Source: an uncultured Paracoccaceae bacterium (lineage in GTDB: Bacteria > Pseudomonadota > Alphaproteobacteria > Rhodobacterales > Rhodobacteraceae). Taken from it: 39,539 nt of DNA. Position numbers and translations under genes: made by a program. Positions 24,355 through 32,843 of this stretch are shown here, piece by piece; position 1 is the stretch's first letter, and every line of letters begins with the position of its first letter. The DNA lies in contig CANNFE010000018.1 of the NCBI GenBank assembly GCA_947503775.1, positions 1 to 39,539 of the forward strand, written 5' to 3'. The notes beneath the pieces were generated by a model, which was not told the DNA's origin, did no database searches, and saw nothing but the letters and a program-made list of their open reading frames with translations.

Positions 24355-24975
24355 ATGAGCGATGAAACGAAGGCGAGCGGGGTTTCCCGCCGGGGGTTCC
24401 TAAGCGGAACGGCGGCCGGCGCAGCGGCGATCCCGCTGCTTACCAGCGAGGGCCACGCGCAGGAAATCGTGCCGGGCGACGTCGGCGTGGCCGCGATCGA
24501 AATGACCTTGCGCGTGAATGGTCAGACACGTCGCGTCCGGGCCGACATCCGCGCAAGCTTGCTCGACGTCATGCGCGACCGGCTGGAACTGACGGGCACG
24601 AAGAAAGGTTGCGACGCCGGCCATTGCGGGGCCTGTACCATTTCGTTGAACGGTGAACGGCGGCTGGCCTGCCTGACGCTGGCGGTGCGGCACCAGGGTG
24701 ACGAGATCACGACGATCGAAGGCCTGGGAACGCCGGGCAACCTGCACCCGATGCAGGACGCGTTCGTTCGACATGACGCGTTTCAATGCGGTTACTGCAC
24801 GCCGGGTCAGATCATGTCGGCCGTCGCGTGCATCGAGACCGGCAATGCCGGGTCCCGCGACCAGATAAAGGAGTTCATGTCGGGCAATATCTGCCGATGC
24901 GGTGCCTTCCCGAACATCGTGGCCGCCATCGAGGACGTCCGCGACGCGGGCCTTGTCACGGAGCAGGGAACATGA
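24355..24975 (+). CDS. paoA: Aldehyde oxidoreductase, 2Fe-2S subunit (PaoA/YagT type)
   Basis: This 206-residue protein carries a twin-arginine signal (SRRGFLSG, then a hydrophobic run to about 31), so the complex is exported folded to the periplasm. Plant-type 2Fe-2S cluster: C86, C91, C94, C106. Helical 2Fe-2S domain: C145, C148, C180, C182 (QCGYCTPGQIMSA, NICRCGAFPNI). The length and signal match E. coli PaoA. It passes electrons from the molybdenum site to FAD. The stop overlaps the paoB start (ATGA). A good GGAGGG ribosome binding site precedes the ATG. Confidence 0.93.
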   Translation: MSDETKASGVSRRGFLSGTAAGAAAIPLLTSEGHAQEIVPGDVGVAAIEMTLRVNGQTRRVRADIRASLLDVMRDRLELTGTKKGCDAGHCGACTISLNGERRLACLTLAVRHQGDEITTIEGLGTPGNLHPMQDAFVRHDAFQCGYCTPGQIMSAVACIETGNAGSRDQIKEFMSGNICRCGAFPNIVAAIEDVRDAGLVTEQGT

Positions 24976-25949
24976 GGTCCTTTCAGCTTCTCCGTCCCCG
25001 CTCGGTCGACACGGCCGTCGAGATGATGGCCGCCCACCCCGAAGCGCAGTACGTCGCAGGCGGGACCAACCAGATCGACATGATGAAGGCGGGTATCCAC
25101 CGTCCCTCGCACCTCGTGGACATCGCGGGGCTTGGCCTGGACCGTATCACCGATCGCGGCGACGTGATCCGCCTTGGCGCGCTGGCGTCGAACACGGCGC
25201 TCGCCACCGACCCCCTTGTGCTGGAACATGTGCCGATGGTGTCGCAGACCGTGCTGGAGGGTGCGACGCAGCAGATCCGCAACGTGGCGACCACGGCGGG
25301 CAACATCCTGCAACGCAATCGCTGCCCCTACTTCTACGTCCCCGGCACACGTTGCAATCGCAAGGTCCCCGGCACGGGCTGCGACGCGGTGGGCGGCTTC
25401 GATCGGCTCAACGCCATCTTCGGAACGAGCGAGAGCTGCATCGCCGTCATGCCGTCGGACCTGGTCATCGCGCTGCGGGCCTATGACGCCACGGTACGGG
25501 TGACGGGGCCGGAGGGTGCGCGAGAGATTCCCTTCGCCGAGTTCCACCTCCTGCCCGGCGACACGCCGGAGGTGGAGACAGCCTTGCGGCCGGGCGAGAT
25601 GATTCTGTCGGTCGACGTGCCCAAAGCCACTGCCCTGACGAGCCGCTACCACAAGATCCGCGAGCGTCGGTCCTACGCCTTCGCGCTCCTATCGGTCGGC
25701 GGCGCGGCCCGCGTCGAGGACGGGCGGATCACCGAGATGCGCCTTGCTGCTGGCGGCGTCGGCACGGTGCCCTGGCGCCTGCCGCAGGTCGAAGCCGCGC
25801 TGGTCGGCGAGGCGCCCGGCCCGGATCTCTTCGAGCGGGCCGCTGCGCTATCGCGCGAAGGCGCCGTCATCGGACGTCAGAACAGCTTCAAGCTGCCCCT
25901 CCTGGAACGCGCCATCGTCCGCGTCCTCACCGACATCACGGAGGTCTGA
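24972..25949 (+). CDS. paoB: Aldehyde oxidoreductase, FAD-binding subunit (PaoB/YagS type)
   Basis: This 325-residue FAD subunit of the xanthine dehydrogenase family binds FAD through VAGGTNQIDMM (28-38) and TTAGNILQRNRCPY (108-120). It also has the four-cysteine insertion typical of PaoB, which holds an additional 4Fe-4S cluster: C118, C128, C137, C156. It follows paoA with a 4-bp overlap and precedes paoC by 2 bp. Together with PaoA and PaoC it forms a heterotrimer oxidising aromatic and other aldehydes to acids. Confidence 0.93.
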   Translation: MRSFQLLRPRSVDTAVEMMAAHPEAQYVAGGTNQIDMMKAGIHRPSHLVDIAGLGLDRITDRGDVIRLGALASNTALATDPLVLEHVPMVSQTVLEGATQQIRNVATTAGNILQRNRCPYFYVPGTRCNRKVPGTGCDAVGGFDRLNAIFGTSESCIAVMPSDLVIALRAYDATVRVTGPEGAREIPFAEFHLLPGDTPEVETALRPGEMILSVDVPKATALTSRYHKIRERRSYAFALLSVGGAARVEDGRITEMRLAAGGVGTVPWRLPQVEAALVGEAPGPDLFERAAALSREGAVIGRQNSFKLPLLERAIVRVLTDITEV

Positions 25950-25951
25950 AC

Positions 25952-28090
25952 ATGGCCATCGGACTATCCATCCCCCGCATCGACGGCCCCGCCAAGGTTG
26001 CTGGCGTCGCCCGCTATGCCGCGGACCATTACCCGGACGGCGTCGCCCATGGATATCTCGTGCCCGCCACCATCGCCCGCGGGCGCATCGTGTCCATCGA
26101 TGCGAGCGCAGCACAAACGATGCCCGGCGTCATCGACATCCTCACCCATGAGAACATGGACCGGCTGAACCCGCTATCGCTCTACGTCACGCCGCTCGAT
26201 CCGATGGGCGCGAGCGGTCAGCAGGTGCGTCTGCCGATGCAGGACGACCGGATCGTGCACGATCTGGAATACGTGGCCCTTGTCCTTGCAGACACCTACG
26301 AAGCTGCGCAGGAAGCGGGCCTGCGGATCGTCGTCGAATACGAGGCCGAGGAGGCCGTGCAGTTCGATTACGAGCGGACCGAGGCGCATACACCCGTCGA
26401 GACGATCTTCGGCACGCTCGAAGGCGAGTACACCCGCGGCGACCCCGACGTCGCCATGGCCGAGAGCGCCGTCCGGATCGAAGGCACGTTCGACACGCCC
26501 ATCCTGCACCACAACCCCATCGAGCTGCACGCCACGCTGGCGCAATGGGATGGCGACCGGCTCGACGTACGTGAGCCGACGCAGTGGGTCCTCGGCATCC
26601 GCAACGGTCTGGCCGAGACGTTCGGCCTGCGGCCCGATGACGTGCGCGTCCGGTCTGAATACGTGGGTGGCGGCTTCGGCGGGAAGGGCCTTCTCGCGCC
26701 TCACACGATCCTGGCGGTGGCCGCCGCGCGGCGGCTGGGTCGGCCCGTCCGACTCGTGATCACCCGCGCGCTGGAGTTCTCGGCCGTGGGCTTCCGCGCA
26801 CGGACCCATACCGAGGCCGCGCTCGGCGGGACGCGAGATGGGCGGATCAATGCGATCACGATGCACATGCTCGCCGAGACGCCCGTCTTCCAGGACGTGG
26901 CCTTCGAGCCTGGCGTGCTGGCCCCGCGCCACATGTACGCCAACGAACACATGCGTGCCGACTTGGCCCTTCATGCCTGCAACATCCCCGCTCCGGTGCC
27001 GATGCGGGCGCCGGGCGAGGCGTCGGGCATGTTCGTGCTCGAAAGCCTCGTCAACGACTATGCTGCCGAGATCGGGATGGACCCGGTCGAGGTGCGGCGC
27101 ATCAACCGGGCCGAACGTAATCCTGAGAATGGTCTGCCATGGTCGTCCAACATGCTGATGGAAAGCTACGACCGCGGGGCAGAGATGTTCGGCTGGGCGG
27201 ACTACACGCCCGAGGTTGGCTCCATGACCCGTGACGGCAAGCTGATCGGTTGGGGCATGGCCAGTGCGACCTATCCGATGATCCGCACGATCTCCGCGGC
27301 GCGCCTGCGAGCCTACCCGGACGGACGGGTGCAGGTGGCCTGCGCGGCCCATGACATCGGGACGGGCATGTATACGGTCTGCGCCCAGGTCGCGGCCGAC
27401 ACGCTGGGCATCGATCCATCGGGCGTCGAGGTCCTGCTGGGCGACACCAACCTGCCCATCGCGCCTGCGGCGGTCGCCGCGCAATCGACGGCCAGCGTCG
27501 GCACCGCCGTCCAGGCCGCGGCCCGGTCCCTGCGGCAACAGTTGGACTTGGGCGGCGTCGGCGGCTCCATCGGAGAAGCCGTGCGACGGACCGGACGCGC
27601 CTCGGTCGAGGCCATGTCGGAGACGCGGCCCGGCGACGAATACACGCGCTATTCCATGTACGCCTTCGGAGCGAACTTCGTGGAGGTGGAAGTCGACCCG
27701 ATCACCCTTTGGGCACAACCGACGCGGCTGGTGGGCGTCTATGCAGGAGGCAAGGTCGTCAACCCGACCACCGCACGCTCGCAGATCATCGGCGGAGCCG
27801 TGTTCGCCATCGGCATGGCAATGACCGAGCACACCATCCGCGACCCCCGCAACGGGCGGACGGCGAACCCGGACCTGGGCCTCTACCACATGCCCGTGCA
27901 GGCCGACATGCCGGAGATGCGGTTCGAGTTCCTGGAGGAGACGGATCCGCATGTGAACCCGCTCGGCGCTAAAGGCCTGGGGGAGCTTGGCGGCGTCGGT
28001 TTACAAGCGGCGATCACCGATGCGATGCGTCATGCCACGGGCCGCCGGGTCAGGTACCTGCCTTACACGCCGGAGGCGCTGTTCGCATGA
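25952..28090 (+). CDS. paoC: Aldehyde oxidoreductase, molybdenum-cofactor subunit (PaoC/YagR type)
   Basis: This 712-residue catalytic subunit shows the molybdopterin-binding motifs VGGGFGGKGLLAPH, MRAPGEASG and, near the C-terminus, GAKGLGELGG with the catalytic base E678. The length is close to E. coli PaoC. It oxidises aldehydes with water as oxygen donor. No dedicated cofactor-insertion chaperone gene (paoD/xdhC type) is present nearby, so maturation would rely on a chromosomal copy. The SDR gene start overlaps its stop. Confidence 0.94.
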   Translation: MAIGLSIPRIDGPAKVAGVARYAADHYPDGVAHGYLVPATIARGRIVSIDASAAQTMPGVIDILTHENMDRLNPLSLYVTPLDPMGASGQQVRLPMQDDRIVHDLEYVALVLADTYEAAQEAGLRIVVEYEAEEAVQFDYERTEAHTPVETIFGTLEGEYTRGDPDVAMAESAVRIEGTFDTPILHHNPIELHATLAQWDGDRLDVREPTQWVLGIRNGLAETFGLRPDDVRVRSEYVGGGFGGKGLLAPHTILAVAAARRLGRPVRLVITRALEFSAVGFRARTHTEAALGGTRDGRINAITMHMLAETPVFQDVAFEPGVLAPRHMYANEHMRADLALHACNIPAPVPMRAPGEASGMFVLESLVNDYAAEIGMDPVEVRRINRAERNPENGLPWSSNMLMESYDRGAEMFGWADYTPEVGSMTRDGKLIGWGMASATYPMIRTISAARLRAYPDGRVQVACAAHDIGTGMYTVCAQVAADTLGIDPSGVEVLLGDTNLPIAPAAVAAQSTASVGTAVQAAARSLRQQLDLGGVGGSIGEAVRRTGRASVEAMSETRPGDEYTRYSMYAFGANFVEVEVDPITLWAQPTRLVGVYAGGKVVNPTTARSQIIGGAVFAIGMAMTEHTIRDPRNGRTANPDLGLYHMPVQADMPEMRFEFLEETDPHVNPLGAKGLGELGGVGLQAAITDAMRHATGRRVRYLPYTPEALFA

Positions 28091-28809
28091 GCTTCGATTT
28101 GCAGGACGCCCATGTCGTCGTGGTCGGCGGCTCTTCCGGCATCGGCTTCGCGGTGGCCCGAGCGGCACTAGATCTTGGCGCCCGCGTCTCCCTCGCGGGG
28201 CGGTCGAGGCAGCGCCTGGAGGCCGCCCGCACCGGCCTCCAGGCGGGCCCCGCGATCCTGACCCTGGACGCGACCGATCCCGGAGGCGCGAAGGCCGCGT
28301 TCGCTGAAATCGACCCCATCGATCACCTCGTTCTGACCGCAGGCGGCGCATCCGCAGACGGCCCGGTGGCCGAGATCGGCTGGCAGGGTCTGGCCGACAC
28401 GATGGCGGCCAAGCTCGGCGCGCAGGTCACGGCGCTCGCGGCCGCCCTGCCGCATCTGACCGACCGCGCCTCGATCACCCTGACCTCGGGTGCCGCCAGC
28501 CGCAGCGCCACCCCCGGAATGGGAGCGCTCACGGCAACCAATGCCGCCATCGAGGCGCTTATCCGGACCCTCGCCGCGGAATTGGCCCCGCGCCGGGTCA
28601 ACGCCGTCTCGCCGGGCCTCGTGGACACGCCGGGGCTGTCGATGCTGGCCGGCGACGGCAAGGACGCCATGGTCGCGGCCGCAGCCGAAGCGCTCGCGGT
28701 CGGCTTCGTCGCCAAGCCCGAGGACCTCGCCCCCCTCTACCTCGCCGCCATGACCAGCCCTTACATTACAGGTGCCGTCCTCGATGCCGACGGCGGTGCG
28801 CTCATCTAA
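28087..28809 (+). CDS. Short-chain dehydrogenase/reductase lacking the catalytic Tyr-Lys
   Basis: This 240-residue SDR has a clear cofactor-binding start (GGSSGIG, 14-20), an NAG-like LTAGGAS and the catalytic-region Ser134 (TLTSGAASRS). However, the residues expected about 13 and 17 positions later (YxxxK) are A147 and T151 (GMGALTATNAAIEAL). The C-terminal RVNAVSPGLVDTPG segment is normal. It is therefore a divergent SDR that may use other residues or bind rather than turn over. It is translationally coupled to paoC (ATGA overlap), so it probably works in the same pathway, for example on the alcohol/aldehyde or the product. Confidence 0.85.
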   Translation: MSFDLQDAHVVVVGGSSGIGFAVARAALDLGARVSLAGRSRQRLEAARTGLQAGPAILTLDATDPGGAKAAFAEIDPIDHLVLTAGGASADGPVAEIGWQGLADTMAAKLGAQVTALAAALPHLTDRASITLTSGAASRSATPGMGALTATNAAIEALIRTLAAELAPRRVNAVSPGLVDTPGLSMLAGDGKDAMVAAAAEALAVGFVAKPEDLAPLYLAAMTSPYITGAVLDADGGALI

Positions 28810-29076
28810 CCGCAGTCGGAAGCAATTTACTTCGCCGAAGCTCTAACATCGCCGCGCATGGTCGAGTGGGACAGTATCATCCTCGGCACTTCGCATTCAC
28901 CGATCCGACGAGCGATTTTAGACCAGATCACGGGAACGTTCCGTATAACTATGATCCAGTGACGGCTGGACTTTTTTGCGGACGGGCCGGTTCCGCCCCT
29001 GTCACCTGATGAGACCTATCCTGAACAGTCGCGACCGCATCCCAGCTGTGCTCCATCTGCATCCCCCGGGCCTCGT

Positions 29077-29472
29077 TCATACCGGCGGCGTGCTATCGCC
29101 CGTGGCGGGGTCGTAACGCCCGCCGTCGAGGTTGCCGTGCCCCCATGCCATCAGCGATAGCAGGACAGGTTCCAGCGAGCGCCCCGCCTCGGTCAGTGCG
29201 TAGCGGTATCGGACGGGGCGGTCCTGATATGGCGTCTTCTCGACGAGGCTCAGTTCCACGAGCCGCTTGAGGCGGGTGGACAGGATGTTCGAGGGCACCC
29301 GCTCCTCGCTACGCTGGAGCGCCTGGAAGGTCGCCTTGCCGTGCCACATCAGGTCGCGGACGATCAGCAGCGTCCACTTATCCCCGATCAGGTCGAGGCT
29401 GCGCGCGATGGAGCAGCGCGAGCGGAAGTCGGGTGCGAGCAGGGCGTGAGCGGTCTGGCCGATATCGGGCAT
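29077..29472 (-). CDS. HxlR-family transcriptional regulator
   Basis: This is a 131-residue winged-helix HxlR protein (SIARSLDLIGDKWTLLIVRD, EERVPSNILSTRLKRLVE, RPVRYRYALTEAGRSL). The frame is open to a GTG at 29511, but I prefer the ATG at 29472 because the longer N-terminus would run through two direct repeats that look like operators. Cysteine C17 in the normal HxlR position (RSRCSIARSLD) could sense thiol stress, as in YodB/HypR-type members, which is inference. It is divergent from the EamA transporter and presumably controls it. Confidence 0.87.
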   Translation of the reverse strand: MPDIGQTAHALLAPDFRSRCSIARSLDLIGDKWTLLIVRDLMWHGKATFQALQRSEERVPSNILSTRLKRLVELSLVEKTPYQDRPVRYRYALTEAGRSLEPVLLSLMAWGHGNLDGGRYDPATGDSTPPV

Positions 29473-29492
29473 GCTTACGACTACCACGGTCG

Positions 29493-29549
29493 CTTGCAAT
29501 ACTGAAGCCACTCGGTCAGACAGTCACTTGCAGAACAGAAGTGACTCGG
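29493..29549. promoter_or_regulatory. Tandem operator-like repeats between hxlR-type and eamA genes
   Basis: Two 23-nt direct repeats, starting CTTGCAATACTGAAG at 29493 and CTTGCAGAACAGAAG at 29527, match at about 18 of 23 positions with a 34-bp period (about three helical turns). The second overlaps a perfect dyad AGTCACTT (29522-29529) / AAGTGACT (29539-29546). Confidence 0.6.
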
Positions 29550-29556
29550 CGGGGCC

Positions 29557-30465
29557 ATGGACGATAGCAAGCGAACCCTCCTGGCCCACTGCGCCGCGGC
29601 GACTGCCGCGCTCAGCGCGGGCACCGCCGTGGTGGCGACGCGCTTTGTCGTGGGCGAGGTCAATCCCATCGACCTCGCCTTCTGGCGCTACCTGATCGGC
29701 TCGGCCTGCTTCCTGCCGGTCCTGCCGATGCTTTGGCCCGCGCATCGGCTGACAGCGCGCGACGTGGGCACCATCGCCGTGCTGGGGCTTCTGTTCTTCT
29801 GCCTCTTCACCTGGGGCTTCAACGCCGCGCTCGAGGTTCTGCCCGCCGCGCGTGGCGCCGTGGGTCTTGCTACCGTACCGATCCAGACCCTGCTCGTGGC
29901 CGCCCTCTTCGGACGCGAGGCGATGAGCGCGCGCAAGCTCGGTGCGGTCGCGTTGGCTTTCGCGGGCGTGGCTGTCGTGTTCGGCCCCGCCGCCTTCGGC
30001 GAGGCGGGGGCCGGCGTGTGGCGGGGCGACCTCTACATGCTGGCGGGCGTGTTCTGCGCGGCCCTCTACTCGGTCTTCAGCCGCCAATCCCTGCGCGCGC
30101 ACGGGCCGCTCTTCGTGACCGCCCTGGCAATGATGTTCGGCGCGGCGGCATTGCTGGGTCTGTCCCTTGCCACCACCGGCGGCCCGGCTTGGCCGTCCTT
30201 GGACTCGACAGGCTGGGCGGCGCTCCTCTTCCTCGGCACCTTCGCCGGCGCGGTGCAGTTCGCCCTCTTCACCTGGGCGCTGCGCTGGCTGCCGCCATCC
30301 ACCACCGTGATCTACATTGCGCTCAATCCGATCACGGCGGTCATCCTTGGGGGGCTCCTTCTGGGCGAGGCGATCACGACGGTGCTGCTGCTTGGCCTCG
30401 CGCTGGTCCTGGCAGGGATCGGCCTGGCATCGGGATTGATCGGGCGGCGTCGCACGGATGGGTGA
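29557..30465 (+). CDS. EamA/DMT-family inner-membrane transporter
   Basis: This 302-residue protein has about ten hydrophobic helices arranged as two EamA repeats (FWRYLIGSACFLPVLPML and ARGAVGLATVPIQTLLVAA in the first; LFVTALAMMFGAAALLGL and AVILGGLLLGEAITTVLLLG in the second). Drug/metabolite transporters of this type export amino acids or metabolites; the substrate is not predictable. The conserved late motif with Pro and Glu (ALNPITAVILGGLLLGE) is intact. It is divergent from the HxlR regulator. Confidence 0.9.
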   Translation: MDDSKRTLLAHCAAATAALSAGTAVVATRFVVGEVNPIDLAFWRYLIGSACFLPVLPMLWPAHRLTARDVGTIAVLGLLFFCLFTWGFNAALEVLPAARGAVGLATVPIQTLLVAALFGREAMSARKLGAVALAFAGVAVVFGPAAFGEAGAGVWRGDLYMLAGVFCAALYSVFSRQSLRAHGPLFVTALAMMFGAAALLGLSLATTGGPAWPSLDSTGWAALLFLGTFAGAVQFALFTWALRWLPPSTTVIYIALNPITAVILGGLLLGEAITTVLLLGLALVLAGIGLASGLIGRRRTDG

Positions 30466-31032
30466 TCCCGGAAGCCCCGAACGCTCCTGCAACGGACTTC
30501 GAGGGACGTTCACGGAGATATCGCTGCGTGACGGCCGGGAACATTCCGAGCGGGTCGGTTCGGTCAGCCTCACCGGACGAGATTTCCCTGGAACGGCCGC
30601 AAGCGCATCTCCGATGCCACCCTATGGGTACAACGATTGACGTATCGGCTACAGGAACCCGGACGCGACCGTATTGGTCGTTCGCGCTTCTGCGTGAACG
30701 ACGATGCGGACGTTGCCGTGGTCTACGACATCCGTCCCGGGCCGCTTCAGGTTGTAGGGATTGCGTTGATCATGATCGCGGTCACTGCGGAGAGGGCAAG
30801 TTTCACTCTGGTTCGGCGCTCGCTTCGGTCGAGCGTCTACGTGCAGGATCGTCCTGCGCAAACGGAAGGTCGCTAAATGATCTCCGTCGTCAATATCGAT
30901 CGATTTGATCGGTGTTTTCCTAGGTCAATCTCGGTGATAGCTTCGCTTGTGGTAAGCTGCCCCGCGGGCCATATCCCGCGGCAACCCGGTCATCAGCTCG
31001 ATGGGTGACCCCTGCATCCGCATGGGGTCCCC
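30466..31032. other. Intergenic stretch without a supported gene
   Basis: About 570 bp between the EamA and MATE genes. A 79-codon open frame (30637-30876) has no convincing start, family or composition. I see no hairpin terminator or strong promoter that I would defend. Confidence 0.5.
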
Positions 31033-32376
31033 ATGACCGAGCCGTCCTCCACCCGCATCGCCACGTCCATGATCCGCAGCGCTCTGCCGATCGGCGCGTT
31101 CTATCTCACCGAGATCCTTATCGGTCTGACCGACCTCGCCGTGGTCGGGCGGCTCGGGACCGCGCCGTTGGCCGCCGTGGGGCTGGCCAAGACCGTGCTG
31201 TTGTCGGTCATGATGATCGGCTTCGCACTGCTGTCGGTGGGGCTCGTCCTCATGGCCGAGCGGGATGACCCTGCGCATAGAGGCCGGATCGTGGCGGGCT
31301 CGCTGCCACTGATCCTGCCGTTTGGGGTGGTGGCACTGCTGGTCGGCGCGGGCGGCGGCGATCTGCTGACAGGGGCCGGCTACGACCCGGCGGTCGTCGC
31401 GGCCTTCGACGCTTATGCTCCGATCCTCGCCTGGGCCGGGCCGCCGACGCTGGTCTTCGCGGTGCTCAAGAACGTGCTGACGGCCACAGACCGGACGGGG
31501 CCCATCCTGTGGCTGTCGGTCGGGATGGTCCTCGTCAACCTCGTGGCGAGCGTCGTGCTGGTCCACGGGGTCGCCAGCTGGCCGGGCCTCGGCGTCGCGG
31601 GCGCGGCCTGGGCGACGCTTGCGGTGAATGTGGGCGCGGCATGCGCCCTGACTCTCGTCGTCGCGCGAGCAGGGCTAATCCGCCTCGCGGGCCTCCGCCC
31701 GCGCCCTGTGCTTCGGGCCGCGCGCGACGTGCTCGCCCTCGGCTGGGCGGCGGGCGCGCAGCAGGTTCTGGAGAGCGGGCTCTTCACGGTCGTCCTGTTC
31801 CTCGTCGGGCTCTGGTCGGCGCTCTGGCTCGCCGCCGTCACGGTGATCTTCGCGGTCATGGAGCTGACCTTCGCCATCGCCGTGCCCTTGGGCGAGGTGC
31901 TGTCGGCTCGCCTCGCGGCAGCGCGGGTGGCGGGGGCAGGCGGCCTGTTCCGCCTCTACCGTATAGGCGTGGGCCTCGCCGTGGCGGGCGCGGGGATCCT
32001 GGGCGTGTTCGTCTGGACCTTCTCAGAGCCGGTGACGGCCCTCTTCGCCGGTCCGTCGGCGACGCCCGAGGCCCGCGACTTGATCGCCACACTCCTTCGT
32101 TGGACAGCACCGGTCTTCCTCTTCGACGCGGTGCAACTCCTGTCGCTCCACGCGCTGCGTGGCCTCCGCCGCATCGTAGGGCCGATGATCCTCAGCAGCG
32201 CATGCTACTGGCTGATCGGCCTCGGCGGCGGACTGGCACTGGCCTATCCCGGCGGTCTGGGCGCGGCCGGGATCTATGTGGGCTTCTGCGCGGGCCTCGC
32301 GGCGGCGGCAGTCCTGCTCGGGACGATGGCGCGGCGCGGCGCGCTCAGGCCCGTCGCCGTGTCGAAATCCGACTGA
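31033..32376 (+). CDS. MATE-family efflux transporter
   Basis: This 447-residue protein has about twelve transmembrane helices in two related halves (ALPIGAFYLTEILIGLTDLAVVGRLG near the start; ALGWAAGAQQVLESGLFTVV at the start of the second half). The fold and length fit multidrug and toxin extrusion pumps driven by Na+ or H+. The start at 31033 follows a CCCCATG context; no strong ribosome binding site. It is the only gene between the EamA and ArsR-type genes; the substrate is unknown. Confidence 0.9.
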   Translation: MTEPSSTRIATSMIRSALPIGAFYLTEILIGLTDLAVVGRLGTAPLAAVGLAKTVLLSVMMIGFALLSVGLVLMAERDDPAHRGRIVAGSLPLILPFGVVALLVGAGGGDLLTGAGYDPAVVAAFDAYAPILAWAGPPTLVFAVLKNVLTATDRTGPILWLSVGMVLVNLVASVVLVHGVASWPGLGVAGAAWATLAVNVGAACALTLVVARAGLIRLAGLRPRPVLRAARDVLALGWAAGAQQVLESGLFTVVLFLVGLWSALWLAAVTVIFAVMELTFAIAVPLGEVLSARLAAARVAGAGGLFRLYRIGVGLAVAGAGILGVFVWTFSEPVTALFAGPSATPEARDLIATLLRWTAPVFLFDAVQLLSLHALRGLRRIVGPMILSSACYWLIGLGGGLALAYPGGLGAAGIYVGFCAGLAAAAVLLGTMARRGALRPVAVSKSD

Positions 32377-32441
32377 TGCCACAGTCAGCAGGAATGGAAA
32401 TGTTCCCCGTCCATCGATCCGTGATCCGTCCGCCGAGGCGA

Positions 32442-32771
32442 TCAGCGAGGCGCCGCGGTGCCCAGACGCGACGCCAGCGCCGCCATCGCCTTCTCGATCG
32501 CCGTTCGATCGGGCTTGTAGAACACCCAGTTCTTGATCTGCTTGTGTGTCACGAGCCCCGCGTCCGCGAGCTGACGCATGTGGGCGGTCACGGTCGGCTG
32601 GCTCAGGCCGATCTTCTCGGTGATGAAACCCACGCAGACACCGTCTTCGACGAGGTCGCCATCCTTTTGCGGCGGAAAGTGCGGCAGCGGGTCGAGCAGC
32701 CATTCGAGGATCTGCATCCGGTTTTCGTTCGACAGGGCGCGCAGGGTCCTTGTAACCTCCAGCCGATTCAT
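32442..32771 (-). CDS. ArsR-family transcriptional regulator
   Basis: This 109-residue winged-helix protein (TRTLRALSNENRMQILEWLL, IGLSQPTVTAHMRQLADAGL, NWVFYKPDRTAIEKAM) is of the ArsR/SmtB type. The usual metal-binding CxC motif is absent (only a lone Cys in GVCVGF), so it probably does not sense arsenic-like metals. It is divergent from the phzF-type gene with a 72-bp gap containing a dyad at its start, so it probably represses itself and that operon. Confidence 0.88.
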   Translation of the reverse strand: MNRLEVTRTLRALSNENRMQILEWLLDPLPHFPPQKDGDLVEDGVCVGFITEKIGLSQPTVTAHMRQLADAGLVTHKQIKNWVFYKPDRTAIEKAMAALASRLGTAAPR

Positions 32772-32772
32772 A

Positions 32773-32783
32773 TAGGTATCCTA
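32773..32783. promoter_or_regulatory. Operator-like dyad at the arsR-type start
   Basis: TAGG-TAT-CCTA is a perfect small dyad, flanked by ATATAG repeats on both sides (32771-32792), in the AT-rich gap between the divergent genes. It is the best candidate for the ArsR-type binding site. Confidence 0.45.
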
Positions 32784-32843
32784 CAATATAGTTTATTGCC
32801 GATGCAGATACGAAGATAGCCCTGACGGAGCGCCCCGACAACG

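Noticed and set aside
24807-28455. Long minus-strand open frames opposite the pao operon
   Set aside because: They are shadows caused by high GC at third positions. The plus-strand genes carry all conserved motifs.
29473-29511. GTG start for the HxlR regulator
   Set aside because: It would translate through the operator-like repeats. The ATG at 29472 gives the normal family length.
30637-30876. 79-codon ORF between the EamA and MATE genes
   Set aside because: No ribosome binding site, no recognisable domain, and composition like random GC-rich DNA.
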